The notes under the pieces: model-generated
The model's input: only the letters and a program-made list of their open reading frames with translations
Database searches by the model: none
What the model was told of the DNA's origin: nothing
Origin: Alteromonas sp. C1M14
Lineage (GTDB): Bacteria; Pseudomonadota; Gammaproteobacteria; Enterobacterales; Alteromonadaceae
Length of the DNA: 64,000 nucleotides
NCBI RefSeq assembly: GCF_018860965.1
Contig: NZ_JAHKQF010000004.1
Location: 1 to 64,000, forward strand
Reading direction: 5' to 3'
Shown: in pieces, positions 9,422-18,803 of the stretch
Layout: every line of letters begins with the position of its first letter
Numbering within the stretch: the first letter of the stretch is position 1
Position numbers and translations under genes: made by a program

Positions 9422-10162
9422 TTGAGAAAGGTCATTTTACACTACCATCTGTTTAAAAACGCAGGAACTTCTTTGGACGCCGCTTTTAAAGAAAATTTTA
9501 GTGAAGAAGGTCAGTGGGTAACGAAAGAATTTCCTATGAACCCTGCATTGAACCAAAAACAAGTAAAAGAATGGATATTAAACAATCCAAAAGCAGTTTG
9601 CTTTTCTTCACATACTGCACTGCTACCAGTTCCTAAATTTGAAGATATAGAAGTTTTTCCTGTTATTTTTGTCAGGCATCCTCTCGATAGAATTGCATCC
9701 GCCTATTCTTTCGAAAAGAAGCAAACAGTAGACACTTTTGGTTCTGTATTAGCCAGAAACACAGACCTTAAGGGTTATATTGAGACCAGGCTATCACTCC
9801 CACATGATAGACAGTGTCGTAATTTTCATGCTCACCGTTTTGCAACAACAAATTTGAAGACTGAAGACGAACATATTTCCTCTTTAAAGGCGTTGGATGA
9901 ACTACCTTTCGTGGGATTAGTAGAAAACTACGAAAAATCTCTTGAATTATTAGAAAGTCTCTTGATTAAGTTCGGATTCAAAGGTATCTCCATTCAGGCA
10001 GTGAAACAGAATGTTTCACAAGATTCAAAACTTTCTATTGATGAAAAAGTAGAAATGGTAAAAGGAAAATTAGGTGATGACTTCTATAATCGAATATTAA
10101 ACGCCAATCAGAATGACTTTGAACTATATAAGTTAGTGAAGGAAAGGTTTAATAATGCTTAA
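9422..10162 (+). CDS. Sulfotransferase family protein
   Basis: The 246-residue product carries the two PAPS-binding signatures of the sulfotransferase superfamily: a 5'-phosphosulfate loop HLFKNAGTS at about residues 9-17 and a 3'-phosphate motif FVRHPLDRIASAY near 83-95. It would move sulfate from PAPS to a hydroxyl or amine of the nascent glycan. The start is TTG, supported by AGAAGGA seven bases upstream and by lack of a nearby ATG. It overlaps the next gene by 8 bases, so translation is probably coupled. No PAPS-synthesis gene is in the window. Base composition is richer in A/T than the rml genes. Confidence 0.8.
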   Translation: MRKVILHYHLFKNAGTSLDAAFKENFSEEGQWVTKEFPMNPALNQKQVKEWILNNPKAVCFSSHTALLPVPKFEDIEVFPVIFVRHPLDRIASAYSFEKKQTVDTFGSVLARNTDLKGYIETRLSLPHDRQCRNFHAHRFATTNLKTEDEHISSLKALDELPFVGLVENYEKSLELLESLLIKFGFKGISIQAVKQNVSQDSKLSIDEKVEMVKGKLGDDFYNRILNANQNDFELYKLVKERFNNA

Positions 10163-11030
10163 GGTAGCTGTAGTAGCAAACTGTCAAGCAAGGCCAATTG
10201 CATTTCTATTAGAAAATGCCCTTGATAATGTGAAAGTAGTAACTACTGCTATTGTGCACTTACTTAAAGATGATCAAGCTGAAGAATATGAAAAACACTT
10301 TGATAGTGCTGATTTTATTATAACTCAAAAAATTGCAGACAATTATCCTTGCCAGTTTATTCAAACTGCTACACTTCGCAAAAAATATAGCCATAAGATT
10401 ATAGAAATTCCCAATCTTTTTTATCGGGGGTACAACCCAGAGTTAAGATATTATCGGATTCCAGGCCAAGGCACCTTAACTGGCCCAATGGGTGATTATC
10501 ACAACGAATTAATTTTTAATTCTTGGGCTCATGGGAATAGCGTTACCCATACTATTGAGCACCTATATGATGAAGATATGTGGCTAGCCAAATATTCCTT
10601 AATACCGAAACAGTCTTTATCAGAACTCTCAAATCGAGAGGATGATTTAGATATTGAAGTTACTGATATATTAAGAGAAAAATTGAGTATAAAAAGGTTG
10701 TTTTACACATTTAACCACCCTTGCTTAGAAATGCTAATTGAAGTGGTTGAAAAACTAGCTGTTCTATTCAGTAGAAAGCGTAAGACATCATTTACTGTCA
10801 CAGATGTACCAGAGCCACTGAATCAATTCTATCTTCCTGTAAACCCATACGCGGCACAAATTATCGGTTTCAAACTGGAGAATGACCCTGTTACTAATTG
10901 CAGAGGCTTAAAAAAAGACGAGCGCGGCAAATATTGTCACAGGGGTTTCTATACAGTTCCAGAACTTGTCGAGGAATTTTTCAAAAATTACGATGAGAAT
11001 AAAGAACTAATACACGCTAACCTACTATAG
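10155..11030 (+). CDS. WcbI-type polysaccharide biosynthesis protein
   Basis: The 291-residue product begins with VAVVANCQARPIAFLL, the NCQ signature of the WcbI family (Pfam WcbI), followed by an FIITQKI segment and the conserved GPMGDYHN region at about 110-120. WcbI proteins of Burkholderia capsule loci have an SGNH-hydrolase-like fold and are proposed to act as acetyltransferases or related modifying enzymes; the reaction is not firmly settled. AAGGAAAGG precedes the ATG inside the upstream gene. Context suggests modification of the glycan or its precursor. Confidence 0.75.
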   Translation: MLKVAVVANCQARPIAFLLENALDNVKVVTTAIVHLLKDDQAEEYEKHFDSADFIITQKIADNYPCQFIQTATLRKKYSHKIIEIPNLFYRGYNPELRYYRIPGQGTLTGPMGDYHNELIFNSWAHGNSVTHTIEHLYDEDMWLAKYSLIPKQSLSELSNREDDLDIEVTDILREKLSIKRLFYTFNHPCLEMLIEVVEKLAVLFSRKRKTSFTVTDVPEPLNQFYLPVNPYAAQIIGFKLENDPVTNCRGLKKDERGKYCHRGFYTVPELVEEFFKNYDENKELIHANLL

Positions 11031-11041
11031 TAAAGAATCAT

Positions 11042-12985
11042 ATGGATTTTCTAGAAAAAATTGAGCACGAACTTAAAAATAATATTCTTAAGCCAAATGA
11101 GTATATGAATTTAGCTAAGAAACTTGGCGATCTCGGGCTCTGTGACTTAAGCAATAAAGTACTGCAAACTGGTTCATTTACGTATAGAAATAATCTTGGA
11201 CTCACAAATTTATTAAATGAACGCGGTTTAGCTATTCCGCAAGAAATCAAGAAAAAAGTATTTGTGATCGGGTTGAGTCGTACTGGCACGAACTCGTTAT
11301 CAACAGCGTTGAGAGAATATTCGCTTTCAGGAGCTCATTGGAATGGACCAAATGGAAAGCCGATATTAGATTGGGAAGAAATAGAGCATTTTCAATTCGT
11401 TAGCGATACTCCTGTTTCATTTATATTTGAAACACTCTATTACGCATACCCAGATGCTTACTTTATTTATACTACCCGTGAAGTTAGCAGTTGGGCTAAA
11501 TCTTTAGAGAATCACTTTGAATGGTCAAACGGATTCCAAGGATTTAAAGAGCTAGTATTTAGAACTAAATCTACGCCAAATAAAATCATCAACATTCCTC
11601 TTTGGGCGGTTATCCATCGAAATTTGTACGCCAATGCTAGTAGTTGGGAAGATGCTTACAATAAATTTGATCGCCGTGTAAAAAAATTCTTTTCTAACAA
11701 AAAAGATGCAAATTTATTGATGCTTGATGTTGGTTTACCTGATGAAGAAAAATGGATAAGGCTATCAGAATTTCTTGGCACCCCGTTTACGCCGTTAAAA
11801 CCGTTCCCTAGAAAAAATATTAAATTACAAAAGTTTGATAAGAACCTAGATTTAATACATAAAATTTTAGGTCATTCGGTTGAGGAACTTAAATATCTCT
11901 CTGAAAAATTTACATCTATACCAGTTAAAAATTATATATCGAAAACTATCGAAAAACCAAACGATTTAATCCTACCTACACTTGACGAAGAAAATATTCA
12001 TTACGCTATATCAAGAGCGTCTGGAAAGAATAAAGAATTAAATATTTTAAAAATACCTAATGCATATATCAGTTTCGATTTCACTAAGAAATATAGTTAT
12101 AAATTTTACATTTTTAACGAAAATAAAGAATACCTAGATCGCTGTTCCCATGGAGAATCACCTTTTATTTTAGATGAAGTTCAAAAGGTAGATAAATCTA
12201 TTGGATTTATAGAGGATAAATTCTCTAATTTTAATGTTTGCCACCTTTTAACTGACAAGCTTTCACGTATTTTTCAAATCGAAGAAGTTATAAAAACTGA
12301 TGGATATATTCTCTATCACAATAATAGTTACATTGATCAGATAAAAAAACTACTCGCGTTAAACATATTAGATATTACGCAAAAAGGATATGTCACTCTA
12401 AAAATAAAAGAGTTAATCTGTAGTTCCTCATCTACATATAGCTTTATACATCCCGCTCAAAATTTGGACAGCCATTTTAATAAACTTAAAGCTCGTATTA
12501 CTAGGGGTTTAGGCCAAAATATCGACAATAAAATTCCTAGAAAATTTTTTATAGATCGGTCAGGAGCAAATTCTAGAAATATTGTAAATATTGTCCAATT
12601 AAATGATTTGTTGGATAAATACAAAATAGAAAAAGTGAAATTAGAAAGTCTTAGTTTATTAGAGCAAATAGAATTATTTAGTTGCGCCGAACTTGTTATC
12701 GGAGTACATGGGGCCGGCCTGACAAATGTAATGTTTTGTAAGTCAGATACTAATGTTATAGAAATATTACCAGCTTTGTGCGCTACACCTGCTTTTTACA
12801 AAATCTCAATAGCTTCCAATCTAAATTATCGTTTTATCTTGGCAAGAGATGAAGAGTATGAAGTTCCTGACTACCAAAGTTGGAAACATAATCCCGGAAA
12901 ATATAATCGTCGTAACGTCTTAATTAATATTGATGAACTTGATACGACATTGTCTCAAAAATTAAATTACGGCCGGTCTAGATGA
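11042..12985 (+). CDS. Sulfotransferase-GT61 fusion protein
   Basis: The 647-residue product joins two modules. Residues about 72-290 are a Sulfotransfer_4-like domain: phosphosulfate loop VFVIGLSRTGTNSLS near 73-87, FVSDTP near 119, and YTTREVSSWAKSL near 142-154. Residues about 395-640 look like a GT61 (DUF563) glycosyltransferase: FIDRSGANSRNI near 502, then the family hallmark VIGVHGAGLTNVMF near 552 and IEILP near 575. A single chain that could both transfer sugar and sulfate is unusual. The DNA is very AT-rich, unlike the flanking housekeeping genes, pointing to transfer. It overlaps the next gene by four bases (ATGA). I saw no internal stop or frameshift between modules. Confidence 0.78.
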   Translation: MDFLEKIEHELKNNILKPNEYMNLAKKLGDLGLCDLSNKVLQTGSFTYRNNLGLTNLLNERGLAIPQEIKKKVFVIGLSRTGTNSLSTALREYSLSGAHWNGPNGKPILDWEEIEHFQFVSDTPVSFIFETLYYAYPDAYFIYTTREVSSWAKSLENHFEWSNGFQGFKELVFRTKSTPNKIINIPLWAVIHRNLYANASSWEDAYNKFDRRVKKFFSNKKDANLLMLDVGLPDEEKWIRLSEFLGTPFTPLKPFPRKNIKLQKFDKNLDLIHKILGHSVEELKYLSEKFTSIPVKNYISKTIEKPNDLILPTLDEENIHYAISRASGKNKELNILKIPNAYISFDFTKKYSYKFYIFNENKEYLDRCSHGESPFILDEVQKVDKSIGFIEDKFSNFNVCHLLTDKLSRIFQIEEVIKTDGYILYHNNSYIDQIKKLLALNILDITQKGYVTLKIKELICSSSSTYSFIHPAQNLDSHFNKLKARITRGLGQNIDNKIPRKFFIDRSGANSRNIVNIVQLNDLLDKYKIEKVKLESLSLLEQIELFSCAELVIGVHGAGLTNVMFCKSDTNVIEILPALCATPAFYKISIASNLNYRFILARDEEYEVPDYQSWKHNPGKYNRRNVLINIDELDTTLSQKLNYGRSR

Positions 12986-14355
12986 AAATTTGTTTTTGCA
13001 TAAGCGGACAACTTAGGGGCAGTTTGAATTGCTTAGATAGCCTAAGAAATATCATATCGGTGTTGGAAGTTAAACATCAGGTCAAGGTTGTATTTAGTTT
13101 ATGGAGTAATATTGGAAACAAAGTAGATGGAGCTATTGCTTTGGGCCAAATGAAACGGATTTTCTCTGATGAAGCGATCAATATTTTTCCTCCATATTTT
13201 TATAGTTCCACTTTCTGGGATCACCTCCCACACGTATTGGAAAGCATTAAGCCGAAAGAAGACAAATTTATTGAAGAAAGTTTAAATACTTGGTTTCCGG
13301 ACAGTATTATAGACATAGAGTCTAGTTCAATGCTGTTAGAGTTTCCATATGAACGAGGCGATAAGAATTCAATTAAAATGCTGTATAAACGTTGGCGATG
13401 TAATGAGTTATTAAAAAAGTACTGTATGGATAACTCTGAAGAGTTCGATTTAGTTATCGTTACACGACCTGACGCTCAATTCACTCTTTTAAATGACGAA
13501 ATAGATCTTACTGAGGAAGCGACGGTTTATGTACCTCATCCTGACGCGGAAAAAAAATTTACAAACGATATCATAGCCTATGGCGATCAAGATGTTATGG
13601 ACACTTACTGTTCTCTTTTTTCAAAATCAATTTCGAAAGAAATCTGGCGTGGAATACATCTAGAACTAAATGAATTTTTGAAATCTCAAAAAATAGTAGA
13701 GCGCCCTCTCAAGTTTATTAAATTTGATTTTTTATATAGAGATAATCCTATTGGCCTGGATGCAATTTCAGGCAGGAATAAAATGTTAGATTCTGCTCTT
13801 AAACTAGCCAGTGAAGGTATTAAAAAGAAATCGACAAAGTTGTCCTGTGATGATCAAGATCTTCAAAATATAGTCATGATGAGAATGGCTGATTTATACG
13901 AACAAATGGGTGAAGTCGAGAGGGCCTTTAATTGTTTCTTGGGTTCCTACTTATCGACTATACGTTTCGATAGTTTTGAGCGGGGTAATCGTGGTTTTAA
14001 TGTCCATATTCGAGAGAGGTTTTGTAACTATTTAATTTCTCTCGAATTATACAGTTTTTCTGAGATTCGCGATCAAATTTCTAGTAAGTTTAACAATATC
14101 TGTAAAGATAACACCGAGATGTTATTACAAAGTCTAAAAGTAAAGCAAACCATTTATTCATCAATTATTATAAGAATCATAGAAAATGGGGATTTTGATA
14201 GGTTATTAGAATTGGATGAGAATTGCGTAGTAAAACATCACGTAGGTAAAAGGCTTTACAATAAGGGGCTTTCTATTGCTTCACGAGACGAAAATCTATC
14301 GTTAACAATAATCTCCGTGGCTCATAGAATTTGTCCTAGCTTAAAAACCGCTTAA
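12982..14355 (+). CDS. Putative glycosyltransferase-like protein
   Basis: The 457-residue product opens with KICFCISGQLRGS, a glycine-rich start seen in poorly characterised bacterial surface-polysaccharide proteins, and contains DLVIVTRPDAQFTL near residue 158, where an arginine-Pro-Asp motif may bind nucleotide-sugar. Residues about 300-450 look helical. I do not recognise an experimentally defined family. It overlaps the sulfotransferase-GT61 gene by four bases, so it is probably translationally coupled and acts in the same pathway. Glycosyltransferase activity is inference from context and the N-terminal pattern. Confidence 0.6.
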   Translation: MKICFCISGQLRGSLNCLDSLRNIISVLEVKHQVKVVFSLWSNIGNKVDGAIALGQMKRIFSDEAINIFPPYFYSSTFWDHLPHVLESIKPKEDKFIEESLNTWFPDSIIDIESSSMLLEFPYERGDKNSIKMLYKRWRCNELLKKYCMDNSEEFDLVIVTRPDAQFTLLNDEIDLTEEATVYVPHPDAEKKFTNDIIAYGDQDVMDTYCSLFSKSISKEIWRGIHLELNEFLKSQKIVERPLKFIKFDFLYRDNPIGLDAISGRNKMLDSALKLASEGIKKKSTKLSCDDQDLQNIVMMRMADLYEQMGEVERAFNCFLGSYLSTIRFDSFERGNRGFNVHIRERFCNYLISLELYSFSEIRDQISSKFNNICKDNTEMLLQSLKVKQTIYSSIIIRIIENGDFDRLLELDENCVVKHHVGKRLYNKGLSIASRDENLSLTIISVAHRICPSLKTA

Positions 14356-14381
14356 CGACAATAGAGATGTAAAATATTTAT

Positions 14382-14777
14382 ATGAAAAATATAGTTATAG
14401 ACCTCGATGGTACACTTACGGTAGATTCAGAAGCCTCCTATCCGAATAAGCCTATCAATACCGCAGTATTAGATGCACTAAGAGAGTATAAGAATCAGGG
14501 ATTTAGGATCGTGATATTTACTGCCAGAAATATGCGAACTTACAAAGGAAATGTTGGAGAGATTAACATTCACACGTTACCTGGTATTATTCGTTGGTTA
14601 GACGACAACCAGGTGCCCTATGACGAAGTTGTCGTAGGTAAACCATGGTGTGGATTAGATGGCTTTTACGTCGATGACAAGGCTATAAGACCCTCTGAGT
14701 TTGCGTCAATGACTTACGAAGAGATTAAAATACTCCTTGCCAATGAAAACCCTAATCGAGATAGTGGCAACAAATGA
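14382..14777 (+). CDS. Small HAD-family phosphatase, capsule type
   Basis: The 131-residue product is a minimal HAD hydrolase: motif I DLDGTLTVD at residues 7-15 (nucleophile and acid/base Asp7 and Asp9), motif II TARNMRTYKG near 48-57, motif III Lys in VVGKPW near 87, and motif IV YVDDKA near 99-104. No cap domain is present. Similar small HAD proteins occur in capsule clusters next to nucleotidyltransferases. It overlaps the next gene by four bases, and that gene overlaps the third, making one three-gene cassette (14382-17139). It probably removes a phosphate from a precursor of the substituent. Confidence 0.78.
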   Translation: MKNIVIDLDGTLTVDSEASYPNKPINTAVLDALREYKNQGFRIVIFTARNMRTYKGNVGEINIHTLPGIIRWLDDNQVPYDEVVVGKPWCGLDGFYVDDKAIRPSEFASMTYEEIKILLANENPNRDSGNK

Positions 14778-16396
14778 TTTTGATTACTTCTGGAGCCTTT
14801 GTGCAGGGAGAACTGGTCTCTGAAGTCGGAGCGCTACCGCCTAGTCTTCTCCCAATAGGTAACAAGCGACTTTACGAATACCAAATATCTTTAGTTAAAA
14901 ATAGCTTTCCTGGTGAAGATATCTATCTTTCAATCCCTGATAGCTTTGCGCTAACAGATTATGATCTGGCGGCGTTAAAAACCCTAGAAATAAAGCTTCT
15001 ACGCGTGGCGGAAGAATTGACTCTGGGAAACTCAATACTTTATTGCTGGAATGCTACTGCTAAACACTATAAAAATCTAAAAATTCTTCATGGTGACACT
15101 TTATTTGTAGAAACATTGTTACCAAACAAAAACGCTATTTCGACTCATCCTAATAAGGGCGTTTATCAAAGAGCGATTTGGAACGCTGGAGAAGGCGATT
15201 CTAACGACATTCATAATAAATTGTCTTCAGACAATGATGTCGTTGTATCGGGATTTTTTGGGTTTAGCGAGCCTCTTTACTTTATGAAATCATTAGTAGA
15301 GCAGTCCGGTAACTTTCTTAGAGCTCTTTATGAGTATGACAAAGCATATAGATTCGAAATCTTTCGTGCAGGGAAATGGTTAGATTTCGGGCATGTAAAT
15401 AGTTTTTTTGCTTCCAGAACAGCGATGACTACTCAACGAGCATTTAATGAGCTTAGCATTACGAAGCGGTATGTAGAAAAGTACTCCAAATCGAAGTCAG
15501 AAAAAATATACGCTGAGGGATGCTGGTTCGATAGCTTGCCGTATGAGTTACGTATTCATACGCCTCACCTTTTATCACTCGAGAAAGAGAATGGCACCAC
15601 TGGATTCTCAATCTATCGGTTAGAATATTTATATCTTTTACCCTTAAGTGATCTCTATGTCTTTGGAAAACTACCTGAAAGGCAGTGGAAAACAGTTTTT
15701 AACTCAATAGAGTCTACAATATCTGACTTTAAACGCTGGACGCCGAAGGAGGGAGAACTGGACGTTTCTGTCTTTGACTCTATGTACTTAGAAAAAACTA
15801 TAGATAGGTTAGCTGATTACAAGGTAGAAGACTGTGAACGTGAAGGTTACACTGCACGTCGCTTCAAGTTAACTTGTGGCTGCGTTGTCAATTTAGCAGA
15901 GATAGCGGAATATAGCGCTGAATATATTAGAGAAACTACAGATAAAGAAATCAGTGTTTGTCATGGCGACTTTTGTTTTAGTAACTTGCTCTTCGACAGT
16001 AAAAATGAATCTATAAGATGCATTGATCCGCGCGGAGTTCTACCTAATGGAAAGCGTAGCATATATGGCGATAGGCGCTATGATATAGCCAAGCTGTACC
16101 ATTCTGTAATTGGTCTATACGATTTCATCATTGCAGGTTATTACACACTCGAAGAAAGTAATGATTCTTTATCAATCTCTTTTGCAAAAGAACTAGAAGT
16201 TGACTCAGTAATTCAAGAAGCTTTCAGAACTGAACTACTAAATAAATGCGGGTATTCTGAAAAAGAAATACTAGCTATAACTATTCATCTATTTTTGTCA
16301 ATGTTACCACTACATTCAGATCGGCCAGATCGACAAAAAGCGTTTATAGCCAATGCTATCCGCTTATTCGAAAAATTACTAGGATTTGATAAATGA
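14774..16396 (+). CDS. Nucleotidyltransferase-like / APH-type kinase fusion
   Basis: The 540-residue product has two modules. Residues about 1-215 resemble a nucleotidyltransferase fold (LLPIGNKRLYEYQ near 27-39, ILHGDTLF near 109), but the glycine-rich GxGTR signature is absent, so this half may be inactive or bind ligand only. Residues about 240-530 are an aminoglycoside-phosphotransferase/choline-kinase-like domain with Brenner motif CHGDFCFSNLLF near 396-407 and metal-binding IDPRG near 417. It may phosphorylate a small alcohol or sugar. The four-base overlaps with both neighbours imply tight coupling to the HAD phosphatase and the second nucleotidyltransferase. Confidence 0.72.
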   Translation: MILITSGAFVQGELVSEVGALPPSLLPIGNKRLYEYQISLVKNSFPGEDIYLSIPDSFALTDYDLAALKTLEIKLLRVAEELTLGNSILYCWNATAKHYKNLKILHGDTLFVETLLPNKNAISTHPNKGVYQRAIWNAGEGDSNDIHNKLSSDNDVVVSGFFGFSEPLYFMKSLVEQSGNFLRALYEYDKAYRFEIFRAGKWLDFGHVNSFFASRTAMTTQRAFNELSITKRYVEKYSKSKSEKIYAEGCWFDSLPYELRIHTPHLLSLEKENGTTGFSIYRLEYLYLLPLSDLYVFGKLPERQWKTVFNSIESTISDFKRWTPKEGELDVSVFDSMYLEKTIDRLADYKVEDCEREGYTARRFKLTCGCVVNLAEIAEYSAEYIRETTDKEISVCHGDFCFSNLLFDSKNESIRCIDPRGVLPNGKRSIYGDRRYDIAKLYHSVIGLYDFIIAGYYTLEESNDSLSISFAKELEVDSVIQEAFRTELLNKCGYSEKEILAITIHLFLSMLPLHSDRPDRQKAFIANAIRLFEKLLGFDK

Positions 16397-17139
16397 TTGT
16401 TATACCCATGGCGGGCTTGTCTACCCGATTTAAAAAAGCTGGATTTTTGAAACCTAAGTATATGCTCGAGGCTCATGGAAATACGTTGTTTTATCATTCG
16501 TTAAATAGCTTCAAAGCTTATTTCAAGTCAGAAAGTTTTTTGTTCATTGCTTTAGATTTGAATGATTCTAGATCTTTTATTCAAGAAGAATGTTTAAAGT
16601 TAGGAATAGAAAATTATCAAACAGTATTTCTAGAAAAGCCTACCCGCGGTCAAGCTGAGACAGTTAATTTAGGGCTATCCTTAGCTAATGTTTCAGACGA
16701 TGAATCCATATTAATTTTTAATATCGATACCTTTAGGCCAGGTTACCAATTTCCCTCAGAGTTCGATTTTAAAAAATCTGATGGATACCTAGAGACATTT
16801 GTAGGTTCCGGTAAAAACTGGAGTAATATTGTTCCGTTATCATCGAACGAAAGGACTGTTAAATATACTGCTGAAAAAAAAGAAATTTCAGAATTCTGCT
16901 GTACTGGCCTTTATTATTTTTCGAAATCAAAATATTTTAAAGATGCATTTTTAAAGTTTTCAAAGTTAGACTTGGAAGAGGTAGACGCTCAGGAATATTA
17001 CATTGCGCCTATGTATAATATATTAATAGAAAATGGTTTAACAATTAATTATTCAGTTATACCAAAAGAAGATGTTATATTTTGTGGAATTCCCGATGAA
17101 TACAAAGAGTTTTTAAATCATCCTCTAAAATTGTATTAA
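16393..17139 (+). CDS. Nucleotidyltransferase (NDP-sugar pyrophosphorylase-like)
   Basis: The 248-residue product has a pyrophosphorylase signature GLSTRFKKAGFLKPKYMLE at residues 8-26 with the phosphate-binding Lys, a nucleotide-selecting EKPTRGQAETV segment near 77-87, and a metal-binding Asp in IFNIDTF near 114. It would activate a phosphorylated compound with CTP or another NTP. Together with the preceding kinase-like and HAD proteins it forms a self-contained activation cassette. The substrate cannot be read. The DNA is AT-rich. The next gene starts 120 bases downstream after AT-rich sequence without a clear terminator. Confidence 0.78.
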   Translation: MIVIPMAGLSTRFKKAGFLKPKYMLEAHGNTLFYHSLNSFKAYFKSESFLFIALDLNDSRSFIQEECLKLGIENYQTVFLEKPTRGQAETVNLGLSLANVSDDESILIFNIDTFRPGYQFPSEFDFKKSDGYLETFVGSGKNWSNIVPLSSNERTVKYTAEKKEISEFCCTGLYYFSKSKYFKDAFLKFSKLDLEEVDAQEYYIAPMYNILIENGLTINYSVIPKEDVIFCGIPDEYKEFLNHPLKLY

Positions 17140-17259
17140 TAGCACGAGAAAATGGTAGGTTTTTCCCGGATTTTAAATTACAGAAATCAATATTAATTTA
17201 AAATGGTTTCATAATAATTATCAACGCACACTTCTGTCTCAATTTTAATAAGAACATTT

Positions 17260-18060
17260 ATGAAAAAAAATAATTTTTTAAAAAACGCGCAGAACAGCCT
17301 AAATAATTTACGGCAAAACCCTATACATAATTTTGCTATGAATCATAGCATGATGATTTATAACAAAAATGCGCTCTACACTTTTATTCCTAAAAATGGA
17401 TGCTCTACGCTTAGGCTAAGTGTAGCTATTGAAAATGGATGTATCGAAGGAATAGAACAGGGGCATTGGATTCACAGCAACAATGGTACCTTTAATGCCA
17501 CACTTGGCGAAGCGATAAAAGCTGACTATACCTTCACCATACTAAGATGCCCCTTTCGACGCTTATCATCAGTATTCCTTGATAAGTTTGTAGCCAAAGA
17601 ACCGGAAGCTTGGCAGTACCGGCAGATGTTAGGGCGCCAGGTGGAATTAGACAACCTTACATTTAAAGACTTTGTGCTGTCATTAAAAAAAGGTTGGCTT
17701 CTTACCGCGAATATTCATTGGCGGAAACAAGTCGACTTTTTACTTTATCAGGAGTATTCAGACTACTTTTGTCTTGAAAACTTCCCTGAGGCAATTGACA
17801 CACTACGCGAAAAAATTGGATTTACAGTCCATGATGCAAGGCCGCTTACCAATCATGGCTCAGACGGATTTGAAATTATAGATAATAATTGTTTTGCAAA
17901 TACATGTGGCTTTGACATATCCGTAATGAAACGTAATGGACAATGCCCTAGTCACAAAGCCATGTACAACGATGAATTGATCGAAACTGTACGCGAACTC
18001 TATCGAGAGGACATCTCACTTTATACGGAAAAATTTGGGCCTCAAGCGCTATTATTTTAG
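17260..18060 (+). CDS. Sulfotransferase family 2-like protein
   Basis: The 266-residue product carries FIPKNGCSTLRLSV near residues 42-55, a variant phosphosulfate loop typical of Sulfotransfer_2 proteins that modify carbohydrates, and FTILRCPFRRLSSVF near 91-105, the 3'-phosphate motif with Arg and Ser. A transfer of sulfate to the glycan is the likely role. It is the last gene of the rightward array and converges on another sulfotransferase gene 68 bases away. Only a weak AAGAAC lies before the ATG. Confidence 0.75.
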   Translation: MKKNNFLKNAQNSLNNLRQNPIHNFAMNHSMMIYNKNALYTFIPKNGCSTLRLSVAIENGCIEGIEQGHWIHSNNGTFNATLGEAIKADYTFTILRCPFRRLSSVFLDKFVAKEPEAWQYRQMLGRQVELDNLTFKDFVLSLKKGWLLTANIHWRKQVDFLLYQEYSDYFCLENFPEAIDTLREKIGFTVHDARPLTNHGSDGFEIIDNNCFANTCGFDISVMKRNGQCPSHKAMYNDELIETVRELYREDISLYTEKFGPQALLF

Positions 18061-18128
18061 TATCCGTGTAGAAGCTTCCTATTTCAGCGAATTCGATCGT
18101 TCGTATAGTCCTGCCCTTTCCCTCTGAA

Positions 18129-18800
18129 TTAGTATGGAATGTACTTTTTTACTACTGCGTATTCTTCTTTTAAGAACGGTTTGAATTGTGCTGTGTCTAT
18201 CTTCTTAGAATTTACCCGAACGTTACTTTCCTGATAGCCAAGTCTCATATTCATGAGTTGAGATAACCTTTCAAGATCCTCTGCAAAATTCTCTGTAACG
18301 CCCACGAAATCGAAACCTGATAGAGAAAATTGTGAAAAATAGCTCCTGTAAGGCTTCCTTAAATGTTTTAGTTTCTCGTTAGTCAGAAAAAAATGAAAAA
18401 TTGTTTCATCCGGTGAATTTAATCGCTCGCCGAATACCTCTTTCAACAATTTATATTCGTTGGTGTGTTTTTGAACAGAGATGATATGCCGCATAAGAGA
18501 CCAGGCTCGTTGAACTGGGTCTCTCAACCACACAGCACGCTTAATCACTGTATTTGCTATCTCATGACACTCTCTAGGTTTAAAATGCCCATGTACAATC
18601 TTTATATTCTTCGGCAGCATACTAAGGTCGCCGCTTTCTGCCTGTTTCACTTCAAAAGGCTTATACAACTTATATACTTTACGTTTTCCTAACGCCTTTT
18701 CGTAGGCAATACGAAGTGATGTGCCTGCAGTTTTTGGTATGTGGTGTGAAAACCATACATACTCATCTTGCAACTTTCGCTTGTGAAAAAATTTAATCAT
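18129..18800 (-). CDS. Sulfotransferase family 2-like protein
   Basis: The 223-residue product has a clear phosphosulfate loop HHIPKTAGTSLRIAY near residues 19-33, HGHFKPRE near 70, and AVWLRDPVQRAWSLMRHI near 89-106 with the 3'-phosphate Arg and Ser. It is the last gene of the leftward array. Its ATG is three bases after the stop of the upstream glycosyltransferase with AAGGTAAG before it, so coupling is likely. It is unrelated at the primary-sequence level to the convergent sulfotransferase beyond the shared motifs. Confidence 0.78.
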   Translation of the reverse strand: MIKFFHKRKLQDEYVWFSHHIPKTAGTSLRIAYEKALGKRKVYKLYKPFEVKQAESGDLSMLPKNIKIVHGHFKPRECHEIANTVIKRAVWLRDPVQRAWSLMRHIISVQKHTNEYKLLKEVFGERLNSPDETIFHFFLTNEKLKHLRKPYRSYFSQFSLSGFDFVGVTENFAEDLERLSQLMNMRLGYQESNVRVNSKKIDTAQFKPFLKEEYAVVKKYIPY

Positions 18801-18803
18801 GGC

